64,000 nt of DNA from NCBI RefSeq assembly GCF_002236105.1, contig NZ_NIWU01000001.1, forward strand, positions 1,302,001 through 1,366,000. The letters are read 5' to 3'. How positions within the stretch are numbered: the first letter of the stretch is position 1; each line of letters opens with the position of its first letter. The translations under genes were made by a program, and so were the position numbers. Under the pieces are notes generated by a model that saw only the letters and a program-made list of their open reading frames with translations, was not told the DNA's origin and ran no database searches. Shown here one piece after another: positions 1 to 8,365 of this stretch. This DNA is from Pseudomonas umsongensis. GTDB lineage: Bacteria > Pseudomonadota > Gammaproteobacteria > Pseudomonadales > Pseudomonadaceae.

Positions 1-203
1 CATATCTGCTCAAGGGCAGCCAGGCGGTGGCGACCATTCCGGCCCATGCCGCCCGAAGCATCGCCACGCTCAGCGGCCTGGCACTACTGCCCTGCCCCCT
101 GGCGTTGCCGCGCTACCCGATCGAAATGGGTTGGCGCACCAGCACCCAGCTCGATCCCGTAGTCGTGAAGGTGCGTGAAGCGATTGCCGCCAGCTTCCTG
201 TAG
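1..203 (+). CDS. LysR-type regulator, C-terminal fragment (cut by window edge)
   Basis: Codons are read from base 3 and give 66 residues ending in AASFL. The stretch with LPRYPIEMGWRTSTQLDPV followed by a terminal helix (VVKVREAIAAS) is typical of the last part of a LysR substrate-binding domain, the effector-sensing half of these DNA-binding regulators. The HTH half lies outside the window, so the target is unknown. The stop codon TAG (201-203) is formed by the first bases of the adjoining REPIN, which suggests that the repeat abuts or trimmed the original 3' end. Family assignment is by pattern only. Confidence 0.6.
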   Translation, partial: YLLKGSQAVATIPAHAARSIATLSGLALLPCPLALPRYPIEMGWRTSTQLDPVVVKVREAIAASFL

Positions 204-299
204 GAGCGAGCACGCTCGCGAAAAACGTCCGGACAGCGTGGTCTCCCAGAAAGCCCTCGTTATCGTTGACGTCCATCGCGAGCGTGCTCGCTCCTACAG
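198..299. repeat. REPIN (inverted REP pair)
   Basis: Two ~24-bp arms starting with ctgtaggagcgag face each other around a ~55-bp core that includes 'cgttatcgttgacgtccatcg'-like sequence (shown here in part). The same core, in the other orientation, is present in the doublets at 35809, 54785 and 62483. The left arm supplies the stop codon of the upstream LysR-type gene. Confidence 0.85.
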
Positions 300-323
300 T
301 AGATCGGGTACAGCCGCGAGAAA

Positions 324-575
324 TTATTTGGCCGCCATCAGCCGATTGACTTCACTGCGCACCATGTTCGAAAACTCCGGTGGCGACATGCTATCCAGCT
401 CGGCGCGCACCCACTCGGCCCATTTGCCCTTGCGCTTGGCGCGCTCACCGAACAGACGTGCGGCTTCGCCCTTGGCCTTGCCCAGGTTGTTTTGCCAGAG
501 TTCGAACAGACGGGATTTCTCGTCTTCCAGCGCTGCGCGCTCGGCAAGGGGTTTGTCGGCCAGATTGAAACTCAT
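324..575 (-). CDS. small basic conserved-type protein of unknown function (83 aa)
   Basis: The protein is short, highly charged and predicted helical. It has a lysine/arginine-rich middle (ERAKRKGKWAEWVRAEL) and no signal peptide or membrane segment, so a cytoplasmic location is likely. I do not recognise a named family. It is divergent from the DUF883 gene at 740 with about 160 bp between them. An AGGTAA-like Shine-Dalgarno precedes the ATG on the minus strand. The codon pattern looks like that of its neighbours, so I regard it as a real gene. Confidence 0.6.
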   Translation of the reverse strand: MSFNLADKPLAERAALEDEKSRLFELWQNNLGKAKGEAARLFGERAKRKGKWAEWVRAELDSMSPPEFSNMVRSEVNRLMAAK

Positions 576-739
576 GGGAAATTACCTGCTGCGTAAATAG
601 GCTACATCTTACACTGTAGGAAGAAATGTCCTGCGCTGGATTTTTCAACAGGATGGCGTCCGCACGCAATGTCACTGCAACTTTTTCTATCGCGGCGGAC
701 TCCATTGTTCACTGTCCATTACCTGCAAGGAGTCACCCA

Positions 740-1057
740 ATGGCCCGCAAAACCGCCGCACAAGCTGCCGAAGACCAGATCAAGGACCAGGCTTTCAGCG
801 AACTTCAGTCGCTGATCGAAGAGTCGGAAAAACTGCTCAAGAGCAGTGCGTCACTGGTCGGTGAAGAAGCAGACACGCTTCGTGGACAAATCTCCCAGAA
901 ACTCCAACAGGCACGGGACTCCGTTACCAGCGTCCGCGCTCGGACCCTGCCGGCGGTCGAAGCCACGCAAACCTACATAGGTGGGCACCCATGGCAGACC
1001 GTGGCCATTTCCGCCGGGTTTGGGTTGGTCGTGGGCTTGTTGTTGGGGCGACGGTAA
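740..1057 (+). CDS. DUF883 (ElaB/YqjD/YgaM-like) membrane-anchored protein
   Basis: 105 residues. The first ~80 form a charged amphipathic helix, followed by a C-terminal hydrophobic segment (TVAISAGFGLVVGLLLG) ending in a double arginine. This is the architecture of the ElaB/YqjD family, inner-membrane tail-anchored proteins linked in E. coli to stationary-phase ribosome association. The ATG at 740 was chosen because AAGGAG lies just upstream (727-732) and the homology-like sequence begins there. The reading frame continues upstream without support. A role in stress or stationary phase is inferred from the family. Confidence 0.8.
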   Translation: MARKTAAQAAEDQIKDQAFSELQSLIEESEKLLKSSASLVGEEADTLRGQISQKLQQARDSVTSVRARTLPAVEATQTYIGGHPWQTVAISAGFGLVVGLLLGRR

Positions 1058-1094
1058 GCACTACCGGCAAACAACCTCAAAATGAAATGCATTC

Positions 1095-1126
1095 CTTGTG
1101 GGAGCGGGCTTGCTCGCTCCCACAAG
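1095..1126. repeat. single REP palindrome
   Basis: An almost perfect hairpin (cttgtgggagcg...cgctcccacaag) lies in the 84-bp gap between the convergent DUF883 and dpkA genes. It could also act as a transcript-end structure for both, although it lacks a T-run. Confidence 0.75.
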
Positions 1127-1141
1127 TCCACATTTCAATAT

Positions 1142-2182
1142 CTAGTCGCCGGCCAATTCCCGCAAATTCGCCAGCGTATCCGCATCGAGCTGGATGCCGC
1201 CCGCACTGGACTTGGCGCGCTGATGATGACGCCGATCACCCGGTAACCGCTTGAGCCCCACACCGTGCATCTGCCGCACCAACTCCTGGCTGCGCTCGGC
1301 AAAGCTCTGCCCGGCCGCCTTGGCCGGATCGATAACGATCAACAGTTGGCCGGTCCACGGAGTCTTGGCCCCCGGGTGGTTCTTCCAGTCGAACTCGAAC
1401 GAGAAGTTGCCGCCGGTCAACGCCGCCGCCAAGAGCTCCACCATCATCGACAGCGCCGAACCTTTATGGCCACCAAACGGCAGCAACGCGCCTCCCTCCA
1501 GAATTGCCTGCGGGTCCTGGGTCGGCTGGCCAAGGCTGTCGACGCCCATGCCCTGCGGCAAACGTTCGCCCTTGCGCGCGGCGATCTGCACATCGCCATG
1601 GGCAATGGCGCTGGTAGCCAGGTCGAAGACAATTGGCTCACCGTCTGCCCGTGGGGCGGCGAAGGCAATCGGGTTGGTGCCGAACAGTGGGCGATCGGCG
1701 CCGTGTGGCACCACGCAGGTCATGCTGTTGACCACGCTCAACGCCACCAGCCCTTCATAGGCGAACGGCTCGACGTCCGGCCACAACGCCGCGAAGTGAT
1801 GGGAGTTACGAATCGCCAACACCGCAATGCCGGCACTGCGAGCCTTTTCCACCAGCAAGGCGCGTGCGGCGGCGAGCGCCGGTTGGGCGAAACCATTGCC
1901 GGCATCCACCCGGACAAAACCCGAGGCCACGTCCTCGACCACAGGCACGGCCTGGCCATTGACCCAGCCGCTCTTGAGCGTGGACACATAACCGGGCATG
2001 CGGAACACGCCATGACTGTGGGCACCATCGCGCTCGGCACCGGCGCAGTTGAGGGCCAGTGTCCTGGCAACCTCGTTGGAGGTGCCGTGCCGAACGAAAA
2101 TGCGTTCGAGCAACAGGACGACAGAATCGAAATCCAGGGTTGAGTTGGCCGAACTGACTGCCATTTCAGGCGAAGCGGTCAT
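1142..2182 (-). CDS. dpkA: delta1-piperideine-2-carboxylate / delta1-pyrroline-2-carboxylate reductase
   Basis: 346 residues of the malate/L-lactate dehydrogenase (Ldh2) superfamily, a non-Rossmann NADPH-dependent fold. Diagnostic stretches are GAERDGAHSHGVFRMPGY (residues ~49-66), RNSHHFAALWPDVE, VVPHGADRPLFGTNPIAFA and GALLPFGGHKGSALSMMVELL. The two histidine-rich motifs match the DpkA branch characterised in Pseudomonas, which reduces the cyclic imines formed from D-lysine and D-proline to L-pipecolate and L-proline. Full length for the family. Other D-amino-acid genes are not adjacent, so the gene stands alone here. The ATG at 2182 is preceded by GGAGCTTCAG on the minus strand. Confidence 0.88.
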   Translation of the reverse strand: MTASPEMAVSSANSTLDFDSVVLLLERIFVRHGTSNEVARTLALNCAGAERDGAHSHGVFRMPGYVSTLKSGWVNGQAVPVVEDVASGFVRVDAGNGFAQPALAAARALLVEKARSAGIAVLAIRNSHHFAALWPDVEPFAYEGLVALSVVNSMTCVVPHGADRPLFGTNPIAFAAPRADGEPIVFDLATSAIAHGDVQIAARKGERLPQGMGVDSLGQPTQDPQAILEGGALLPFGGHKGSALSMMVELLAAALTGGNFSFEFDWKNHPGAKTPWTGQLLIVIDPAKAAGQSFAERSQELVRQMHGVGLKRLPGDRRHHQRAKSSAGGIQLDADTLANLRELAGD

Positions 2183-2365
2183 CTGAAGCTCCAGTTTTAT
2201 TGTTAGAGGCGGGCGACATGTCGATTAAGCGCTTTCTTACCGGCGTCCTGTCAAGTCTCTCGCGCAAGCAATATGTACCGCACCCAACCTGATCCCGCTC
2301 CCTATTGTCGCCCCTCGATTCAACGACCTGCGCCGAACAGTGTCGCAGTCCAACGAGGAAGCATC

Positions 2366-5300
2366 ATGACAATACCTGCATTGCCGTATTTTTTTGACGA
2401 GGCTGAGCGCGCGTCCAGTGCCAGGCAACCCGGCGAGCGGGAAAATGCGCTGGGCTTTACCCTGGACGATCTGAGTTGGCTGAAGACGGTTTACCTGCCG
2501 ACCCAGGCAGCCCGCAAAAGCCATGTAAAACCGATGCAGGTCTTCAATCTGCTGTTGTCTTTGACCGACAAGGCCGACATCCCGTTGGCCGGCAGCTTTG
2601 CCATGAGCCGACCCGGCAATGGCGAGGTCACGCTCTACACACCGTGGAAAGGCTTGATCAAATTCGCGGACATGATCGACCTCAAAAGCAAACTTGAAGA
2701 GTGGTTGGCGCAGGCCACTGGACAACGTGAACTGTTGCGTTTCCTCTCCATCGAACAACGCATGGCCGCCGTCGCAGCACGCGATATTTCCACCCGCGAA
2801 ATCGACGGTGCCGTGTTTGAAGATCAGGAACTCACGCTCAAGCAACAGCAGGAACACAACCTGAAGGCGATGATCGACGAATTGGTCAAGATGCCCACCT
2901 TGCAATCAATGCTGGACGACACCCTCAAGCACTCGCTGTACAAGTCGTTCCCCAAACTCGACCAGCGCCTGACGCAGCTGAAAAGCTTTGTCGGTACAGG
3001 TTCTGCGTTTGATGACGGCAAATCGACTCATACGGTTGCCTCGATGCCATTGAGCAGCGCGCTGCTGGTTTTTTACCTGACGAACCAGTGGCCAAGGGGC
3101 GACTCCCGGGTGTTTGCACACCCCGAGCACGTCATCAGCAGCGATGCCGACAACCAGGCCTGGGAAAGCGCAATAAAAGAAATCGCGCAGAGTCTCACCC
3201 CGCACCTGCACAGCCTGCTTGCGACGTTCTGGAACACGCCCATGGCCAATGGCTTGTCGCGACAGGCGTTTTTCGCCGAGAGCTTGCGTGACACTTTTCA
3301 CGCGAGACTGTTACACCAGCGTCAGCAGGGCACTTTGACCACAGAGCAATACCAGCGACTGATGAATGTCAGCCTCGCCCCCGCCTCGATTGACCCTCTT
3401 CGCATAGAAAAAGTACGGGTCACCGCCCCCTTCAAACATTTTGCGGAGCTTGCCTCGACCTTGATGATTGGCGGCGCCAACTCGTTGGGTTTCCTGTACA
3501 GCCCGTCCCGAGGCATCGAGGCCTCAAGCGACCTGCCCGCGGTGAAAAAAATCGTCCTGCAGATGCTCGAAAGCGAGGGGCATGAAGACACGTTGCTCAA
3601 TTTCATGTCATTGGACGAACGCAGCACCTTTCTGGGTCTGCAACCGAACGAACGGCTGATCATCGGTGAGCCCATCGTCGGCTCGGTGTTTACTCGCTTG
3701 ATGCATGACATCGTGGATAAACAACGGCAAAACCTCAGCCATGCGTTGAGCCGTTACCGTGAAAGCGAAGGCATGCTGGACCCTCACGCCTTGCTCGACA
3801 ACGCCCTGGACGTCCGGGGATTGATCGATCACCACTTGCTGCTGGCTGAAGCCCAGGGACGCTGGAGCACACGGCCGGACCGCGGCATTAACGCGCGACC
3901 GGCCACCGTGCGCGCCGAGTCGGCCAAACAGGAGCTGTCGCTGCTGAATTCGGTCGAACAGGCGCTCGATCAACTTCTTGAAAAACACCCGGCCATTCCC
4001 ACGGCGACCCGCACGTTCACCGATGCGCGAAGCCTGGTCAACCTGTCGCTGGCGAGTTTGCAATCGAGTTTTACCCATACCCTGTCAACGGCCCTGCGCA
4101 GTGAACTGAAGCTGCGCACCGTCTCGCGCACTCTGGGTGCGTCAGAACAGGCGATCATCAAAACCGTGCTCGATACGCCCATACACTGGCAGCGAGCAGC
4201 ATTGAACGGGTTTTTACCGGAAGTCTTTGCCCTGGCGTTGAACGCTGGCGCCACTGCGACCCCGCTGAAACTGGCCGGTTGTTTTGTCTTGACTGAACGG
4301 GGTGGCCTGGATCCGGTGCACTCGGGCAAAGCCATTCTGTGGACGCCAGCACTGGGATTTGAAGCCTTCAAGGCACTGACGCCGCTAAAGGACGAGCTCG
4401 AACGGCGCCTGGAAAACGAAAATCATCGTTTTATGCTCCTGGAAAACCTCGGCCGCAGCGAGCGGTCGCCGGGCAAAGTCTACACGCTGGCGCCGCTGCA
4501 ACGGATTCATGGGCATTTCCTCGACCATGTGCAAAAGCCCTTTGTTGATCTGGACCAAGCCTTCGTCACCCGTGCACTGACCACCCCACTCTCCCCCGCG
4601 CCGCTGGCCAATCTGTTGAATCTGGTAGCCCTGCGTGAGCCGATGACCGGCCTCGGTCGCGCGACTGACATCGCCCAGTCCCTGACCACCCAGCAAAAAC
4701 TGCCGGCCTGGCTGGCCAAGGCGTCGATCAATGAGCTGATCCTGCATGGCGAACTGCTTGAGCAATACCTGAAAAACGTAAAGGACGACCAGGATTACCT
4801 CACCGGCATCCGCTCATTGCAGCGCACTGCCCACCATGAACTGGAAAAACAACTCAAGGCAGACAACTTCAACATCGACCCCGACAAGGTCCAGGTCGAG
4901 ATCAGCGCGAGTGCCAGGACTGCGTCCAGCAGCCAGACCCTGACCGATTTTGCGTTGGCTCACCTCAAGGACCTGGACACCGTCCACCTCAAACTGACGT
5001 CCCTGGACACCACGGCCATTGCGCAAGGCTTCGACGAACGCTACATCAAAGACCTGATACGCAATCTGAAACCGGGTGAGCATCAGCGGAAAATACTCAG
5101 CGCAGCCCTCGCCGATACAGAGGCAAACAGGGTTCGCCGGCAGCGTTTCTACACGCAACTGCCCTGGCAACTGATGCACCACGCCCATGAAGAAAAACTG
5201 CAGGAGCGCTTGAGCGAAACCGGTTTTGACCTTGTCCGCCAAGTCATGGACATGCCGGACGCCATCGCCCGAGCCGCCGTCGAAGGTGCCCACGCCATCA

Positions 5301-7216
5301 TTCGGCCGTTGGAGTTCCTCGGTGTCAGTAGCGGCCAAACCGTAAAGGTGCCAGGCATCTACCTGATCGGTTCATCGGCAGACAGCACAGCGCCGCAGGT
5401 GCTGTTGGCCCCTCACAGTCCTCGGCACGGGATGAAGGAATACGCAAGCGAAGCCCAGTTGTTGGCCGAACTGAAGACTCGCGGCCCACTGCTCGATTGG
5501 ATACTCATGAACCTGGAGAACCCCGAGCGGATCTTGCTGGAGACGCGGATGGCAACGTCCAGCAACCGGGCGACAAGAGCCGCGCCGGTGGCCTCTGGCA
5601 ATACCAGAGCCGAAGTCACGCTGGCATCCAACCCCATCAAGGGGCACCTGTTCGGTCAATTGTTCCATGACAATGCCGCGTTGTTGGGCCGATTGCTCGG
5701 TTGTCAGTCCGATGACAGAAAGCAGGGTGAATGGGCAACCATCAAGCACGTTCTGGGTGAAGACCTGCACGAGGCCTACTCGTTTTTCATGGGCAAGCTG
5801 GCCTACCCTGTCACGGTGTACTACAGCTACCGTGACATCAAGCAATCCGCTGAAGACCTGCAAACGCATAAATGGTCGGCGGCCATCAAGGCGTTCATCA
5901 GCGGCATTGCTCAACTCGCGTCGTTGCGCCAATCGCTGGACATTCCCGCAGCGCCGACTTCCAGGCCGACCGTTGCGCTGCAAGAAAAACCTGAAGCCGC
6001 CTGTAAATGGCAGGACATCAAGGTCACCGCCCCCGAACGCACTGGCCTGAAGCGCCATGAACGTCTGCACGTCGACCTGGCTACGCTCAAGCCCGACTCA
6101 ACACCCGGGCTCTACGCGCACCCGACGACCCGGCAACTTTACGCGCCGGTGGAAGGCAAGGTATTCGCGGTGGCCAAACGCGGCACCCGCTGGCGCATCG
6201 CCGACACACAGGCGCTCGGCCCTTATCTACGGCAAAACGAAGCGAAACAATGGGTGCTCGACCGGGCTGTACCCACACCGCAATTTGGCCTCATCCGCCG
6301 ACTGGATGCGCTGGCAGCGGCCTGGGACGGCATGAACATCGACGCCCATGGAATGGCGCAAATACGACGCCTTTTCCCGCTCAAGGCCCGGCAAATCGAC
6401 GAAGCGCTGGACCTGGCAACGAGTTATGCCTGGAACAGTGTTCAAAACCTGCAGTTGCTGAAGAACGCCAACGACACGACCACCCCCGTGCACCAACTCA
6501 TCAAGCGTTTCCTCGACGTGCCAGAAGTACTGCCCGCACATGTGGAAAAGCTGGAAAAAGTCGTGGGCGACATGTTCGCCGCCTTGTTGGACCCTTCCCT
6601 CAGAAAGGCCAAGTCCGATCGTTTTGTCGTCGGCAGGGTAATCGAAGGCGCCGAGAATACATTCGGTTTTGTCGTCCCGAAGGACATAAAAAAGAAAATC
6701 TATCTGGGAGAAAAGTTCTTTGACACCGGTTACGAGCACTACCGCCAACACCTTACCGACAAGACCTTCCCGATCAGTACGCATGCACGGGCGACGACTC
6801 TCCTGCATGAACTTTCACACATCGTTTGTCAGTCCGAGGACATTTCCTACATGGACCCTGGTAGACCTTTTGCCGATCTGATCGGCACTGCCAGCGGGAC
6901 CGCCAGCCAGCTTAAAAATGCGCTGACCAGTGTTCAGGACACCGCGTTGTCGATCAAGACACCCTACACACAACTGTTCATGACCCAGGATCCCGACACC
7001 GGCGAATGGGAAGACCCGGGAAGTACTACTTTGGAAGATACCGGTCGGGTAAAAGCGCATATTCTGGCGTTGACGGGCGCGCAAAACCTGAGCGGTGCCC
7101 GTGAGATCTTCAAAAAAAACTCACTGACTCGCCTGGCGGTACAACTTGGCAATGCTGACAGCGTGGCCTGGTTAATCAGTCAGCTTGGGCGGGAGCTACA
7201 CACCCACGCGCCTTGA
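2366..7216 (+). CDS. giant toxin-like protein: dermonecrotic-toxin-like repeats plus C-terminal zinc metalloprotease motif (1616 aa)
   Basis: The start at 2366 is chosen because GAGGAA (2355-2360) precedes this ATG. An upstream in-frame ATG (2273) lacks a ribosome site. No signal peptide or clear membrane segment is visible. A module of ~45 residues, roughly LYTPxxGxxxF then two helices ending in ER, recurs at residues ~86-132, 375-419, 655-700 and 1012-1055. The style is that of large Pseudomonas proteins annotated as dermonecrotic-toxin-domain (DUF6543-like). Near the C-terminus, HELSH (His1481, Glu1482, His1485) is a zincin motif, preceded by an IYLGEKFFDTGYEHYR stretch as in M35/Aspzincin-like peptidases. 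The third zinc ligand is not obvious. It is monocistronic, and no immunity, chaperone or secretion gene adjoins it. A secreted or injected effector is inferred, not shown. Confidence 0.7.
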   Translation: MTIPALPYFFDEAERASSARQPGERENALGFTLDDLSWLKTVYLPTQAARKSHVKPMQVFNLLLSLTDKADIPLAGSFAMSRPGNGEVTLYTPWKGLIKFADMIDLKSKLEEWLAQATGQRELLRFLSIEQRMAAVAARDISTREIDGAVFEDQELTLKQQQEHNLKAMIDELVKMPTLQSMLDDTLKHSLYKSFPKLDQRLTQLKSFVGTGSAFDDGKSTHTVASMPLSSALLVFYLTNQWPRGDSRVFAHPEHVISSDADNQAWESAIKEIAQSLTPHLHSLLATFWNTPMANGLSRQAFFAESLRDTFHARLLHQRQQGTLTTEQYQRLMNVSLAPASIDPLRIEKVRVTAPFKHFAELASTLMIGGANSLGFLYSPSRGIEASSDLPAVKKIVLQMLESEGHEDTLLNFMSLDERSTFLGLQPNERLIIGEPIVGSVFTRLMHDIVDKQRQNLSHALSRYRESEGMLDPHALLDNALDVRGLIDHHLLLAEAQGRWSTRPDRGINARPATVRAESAKQELSLLNSVEQALDQLLEKHPAIPTATRTFTDARSLVNLSLASLQSSFTHTLSTALRSELKLRTVSRTLGASEQAIIKTVLDTPIHWQRAALNGFLPEVFALALNAGATATPLKLAGCFVLTERGGLDPVHSGKAILWTPALGFEAFKALTPLKDELERRLENENHRFMLLENLGRSERSPGKVYTLAPLQRIHGHFLDHVQKPFVDLDQAFVTRALTTPLSPAPLANLLNLVALREPMTGLGRATDIAQSLTTQQKLPAWLAKASINELILHGELLEQYLKNVKDDQDYLTGIRSLQRTAHHELEKQLKADNFNIDPDKVQVEISASARTASSSQTLTDFALAHLKDLDTVHLKLTSLDTTAIAQGFDERYIKDLIRNLKPGEHQRKILSAALADTEANRVRRQRFYTQLPWQLMHHAHEEKLQERLSETGFDLVRQVMDMPDAIARAAVEGAHAIIRPLEFLGVSSGQTVKVPGIYLIGSSADSTAPQVLLAPHSPRHGMKEYASEAQLLAELKTRGPLLDWILMNLENPERILLETRMATSSNRATRAAPVASGNTRAEVTLASNPIKGHLFGQLFHDNAALLGRLLGCQSDDRKQGEWATIKHVLGEDLHEAYSFFMGKLAYPVTVYYSYRDIKQSAEDLQTHKWSAAIKAFISGIAQLASLRQSLDIPAAPTSRPTVALQEKPEAACKWQDIKVTAPERTGLKRHERLHVDLATLKPDSTPGLYAHPTTRQLYAPVEGKVFAVAKRGTRWRIADTQALGPYLRQNEAKQWVLDRAVPTPQFGLIRRLDALAAAWDGMNIDAHGMAQIRRLFPLKARQIDEALDLATSYAWNSVQNLQLLKNANDTTTPVHQLIKRFLDVPEVLPAHVEKLEKVVGDMFAALLDPSLRKAKSDRFVVGRVIEGAENTFGFVVPKDIKKKIYLGEKFFDTGYEHYRQHLTDKTFPISTHARATTLLHELSHIVCQSEDISYMDPGRPFADLIGTASGTASQLKNALTSVQDTALSIKTPYTQLFMTQDPDTGEWEDPGSTTLEDTGRVKAHILALTGAQNLSGAREIFKKNSLTRLAVQLGNADSVAWLISQLGRELHTHAP

Positions 7217-7312
7217 TTCAGAAAATAAACCGTCGTTTGATGGGTAAATGCCATGACGGCTGTTCTCGCAAGCTGCCCTCAAGGTTAGAATGCGGGAAAT
7301 CAGGATGAGTCA

Positions 7313-8311
7313 ATGACCGACACCCCTCACTCGCAAGCCCAGTTTGACGCCATCACCGAAGCCGCCGCGCATTGGTGCATGCGCCTGCATGAACCTGACT
7401 GCACCGTTGAAGAGCGGCAGGCATTCGAGCAGTGGCTGGATGTTCATCCACTGCATCTGGTCGAGTACGAGGCCATGCTGGAAATCTGGGAAGTTGCAGG
7501 CGATCTTCCGCGACCAGACTCCAGCATTGCGCCAATGGTGCGCCGCACCCGGACGTCCTGGCGCACTGTCGGCATGGCGGCGGTTTGTGCATTGGCGTTG
7601 CCTTTGGCGGCGTACAGCGGATGGAACCTGGGGTGGCTGCCCAATTCGTATCAACACTTCGAGGCGACCGACAGTGTGCGTCAGGTCACCTTGAACGACG
7701 GCAGCCAGGTCGAACTGAACCTGGGCAGCGAGTTGACCTACAGCAATTACAAGGATCGACGCCAGGTCACCCTGGGAAAAGGCGAAGCGTTCTTCAGCGT
7801 CAGCCACGACACGTCGCACCCATTCGTCGTCAAGGCGTCCGAAGGCCGAATCCGGGTCACCGGGACAAAATTCAACGTCTGGATGTATGAAGACCAGGTG
7901 AAGGTAAACCTGGTCGAAGGCTCGGTACTGGTCAGCAGCAACGATGACCTGTCGGGGGATGGCTTGAGGCTCGGCCCTTCGATGCAAGCGAGCTATCGCC
8001 ACGGCGACCACGTTCCGCGGATCAGCCAGACCTACGACAACGACAACTCGCTGGCCTGGCGCAACGGCAAACTGGTGCTCGACGACCTGGCGCTCAGCGA
8101 TGCCCTGCCATTGATCAACCGCTACCTTGAAAACCCCTTGATGGTCGCCGACAACAGCACCGGCGCGATCCGCATCGGCGGCATCTACAACATCAAGGAG
8201 CTTGATACCCTGGTGACGTCCCTGCCCAAGGTGCTGCCGGTCTACCTGACCCGCAACAAGGACGGCAACCCGGTCCTCAACTCCATTCCGCAGCAAGCCC
8301 CGAAAAGCTGA
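7313..8311 (+). CDS. FecR-family anti-sigma/signal transducer, possibly FpvR
   Basis: 332 residues. The N-terminal cytoplasmic DUF4880-like segment (AAHWCMRLHEPDCTVEERQ) would bind an ECF sigma factor. One membrane span follows (residues ~83-102), then a periplasmic FecR beta domain (VRQVTLNDGSQVELN...GEAFFSV...VTGTKFNV) and a C-terminal STN-like segment. FecR proteins transmit the state of a TonB-dependent siderophore receptor to a sigma factor. No FecI-type sigma gene or receptor is next door, which is unusual. The convergent neighbour is pvdQ, and in P. aeruginosa fpvR lies a few genes from pvdQ, so FpvR is a reasonable but unproven identity. A TAGAAT -10-like element lies at ~7285. Confidence 0.8.
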   Translation: MTDTPHSQAQFDAITEAAAHWCMRLHEPDCTVEERQAFEQWLDVHPLHLVEYEAMLEIWEVAGDLPRPDSSIAPMVRRTRTSWRTVGMAAVCALALPLAAYSGWNLGWLPNSYQHFEATDSVRQVTLNDGSQVELNLGSELTYSNYKDRRQVTLGKGEAFFSVSHDTSHPFVVKASEGRIRVTGTKFNVWMYEDQVKVNLVEGSVLVSSNDDLSGDGLRLGPSMQASYRHGDHVPRISQTYDNDNSLAWRNGKLVLDDLALSDALPLINRYLENPLMVADNSTGAIRIGGIYNIKELDTLVTSLPKVLPVYLTRNKDGNPVLNSIPQQAPKS

Positions 8312-8340
8312 AGGCCGCAGCCCTCGCGGCTGCGGCCTTC
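8310..8340. terminator. strong GC-rich hairpin between convergent genes
   Basis: A perfect 13-bp stem (gaaggccgcagcc / ggctgcggccttc) with a 5-base loop begins at the last base pair of the fecR-like stop and sits before the 3' end of pvdQ. There is no long T-run on either side, so it may act as a bidirectional terminator or as an mRNA 3'-end stabiliser. Confidence 0.6.
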
Positions 8341-8365
8341 ACGCTTCGATCAATCCGTCTTCAGC

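Noticed and set aside
7245..7269. Possible second PvdS box upstream of the FecR-like gene
   Set aside because: TAAAT is present but CGT is not at the needed 15-17-base spacing (only CGC at 17).
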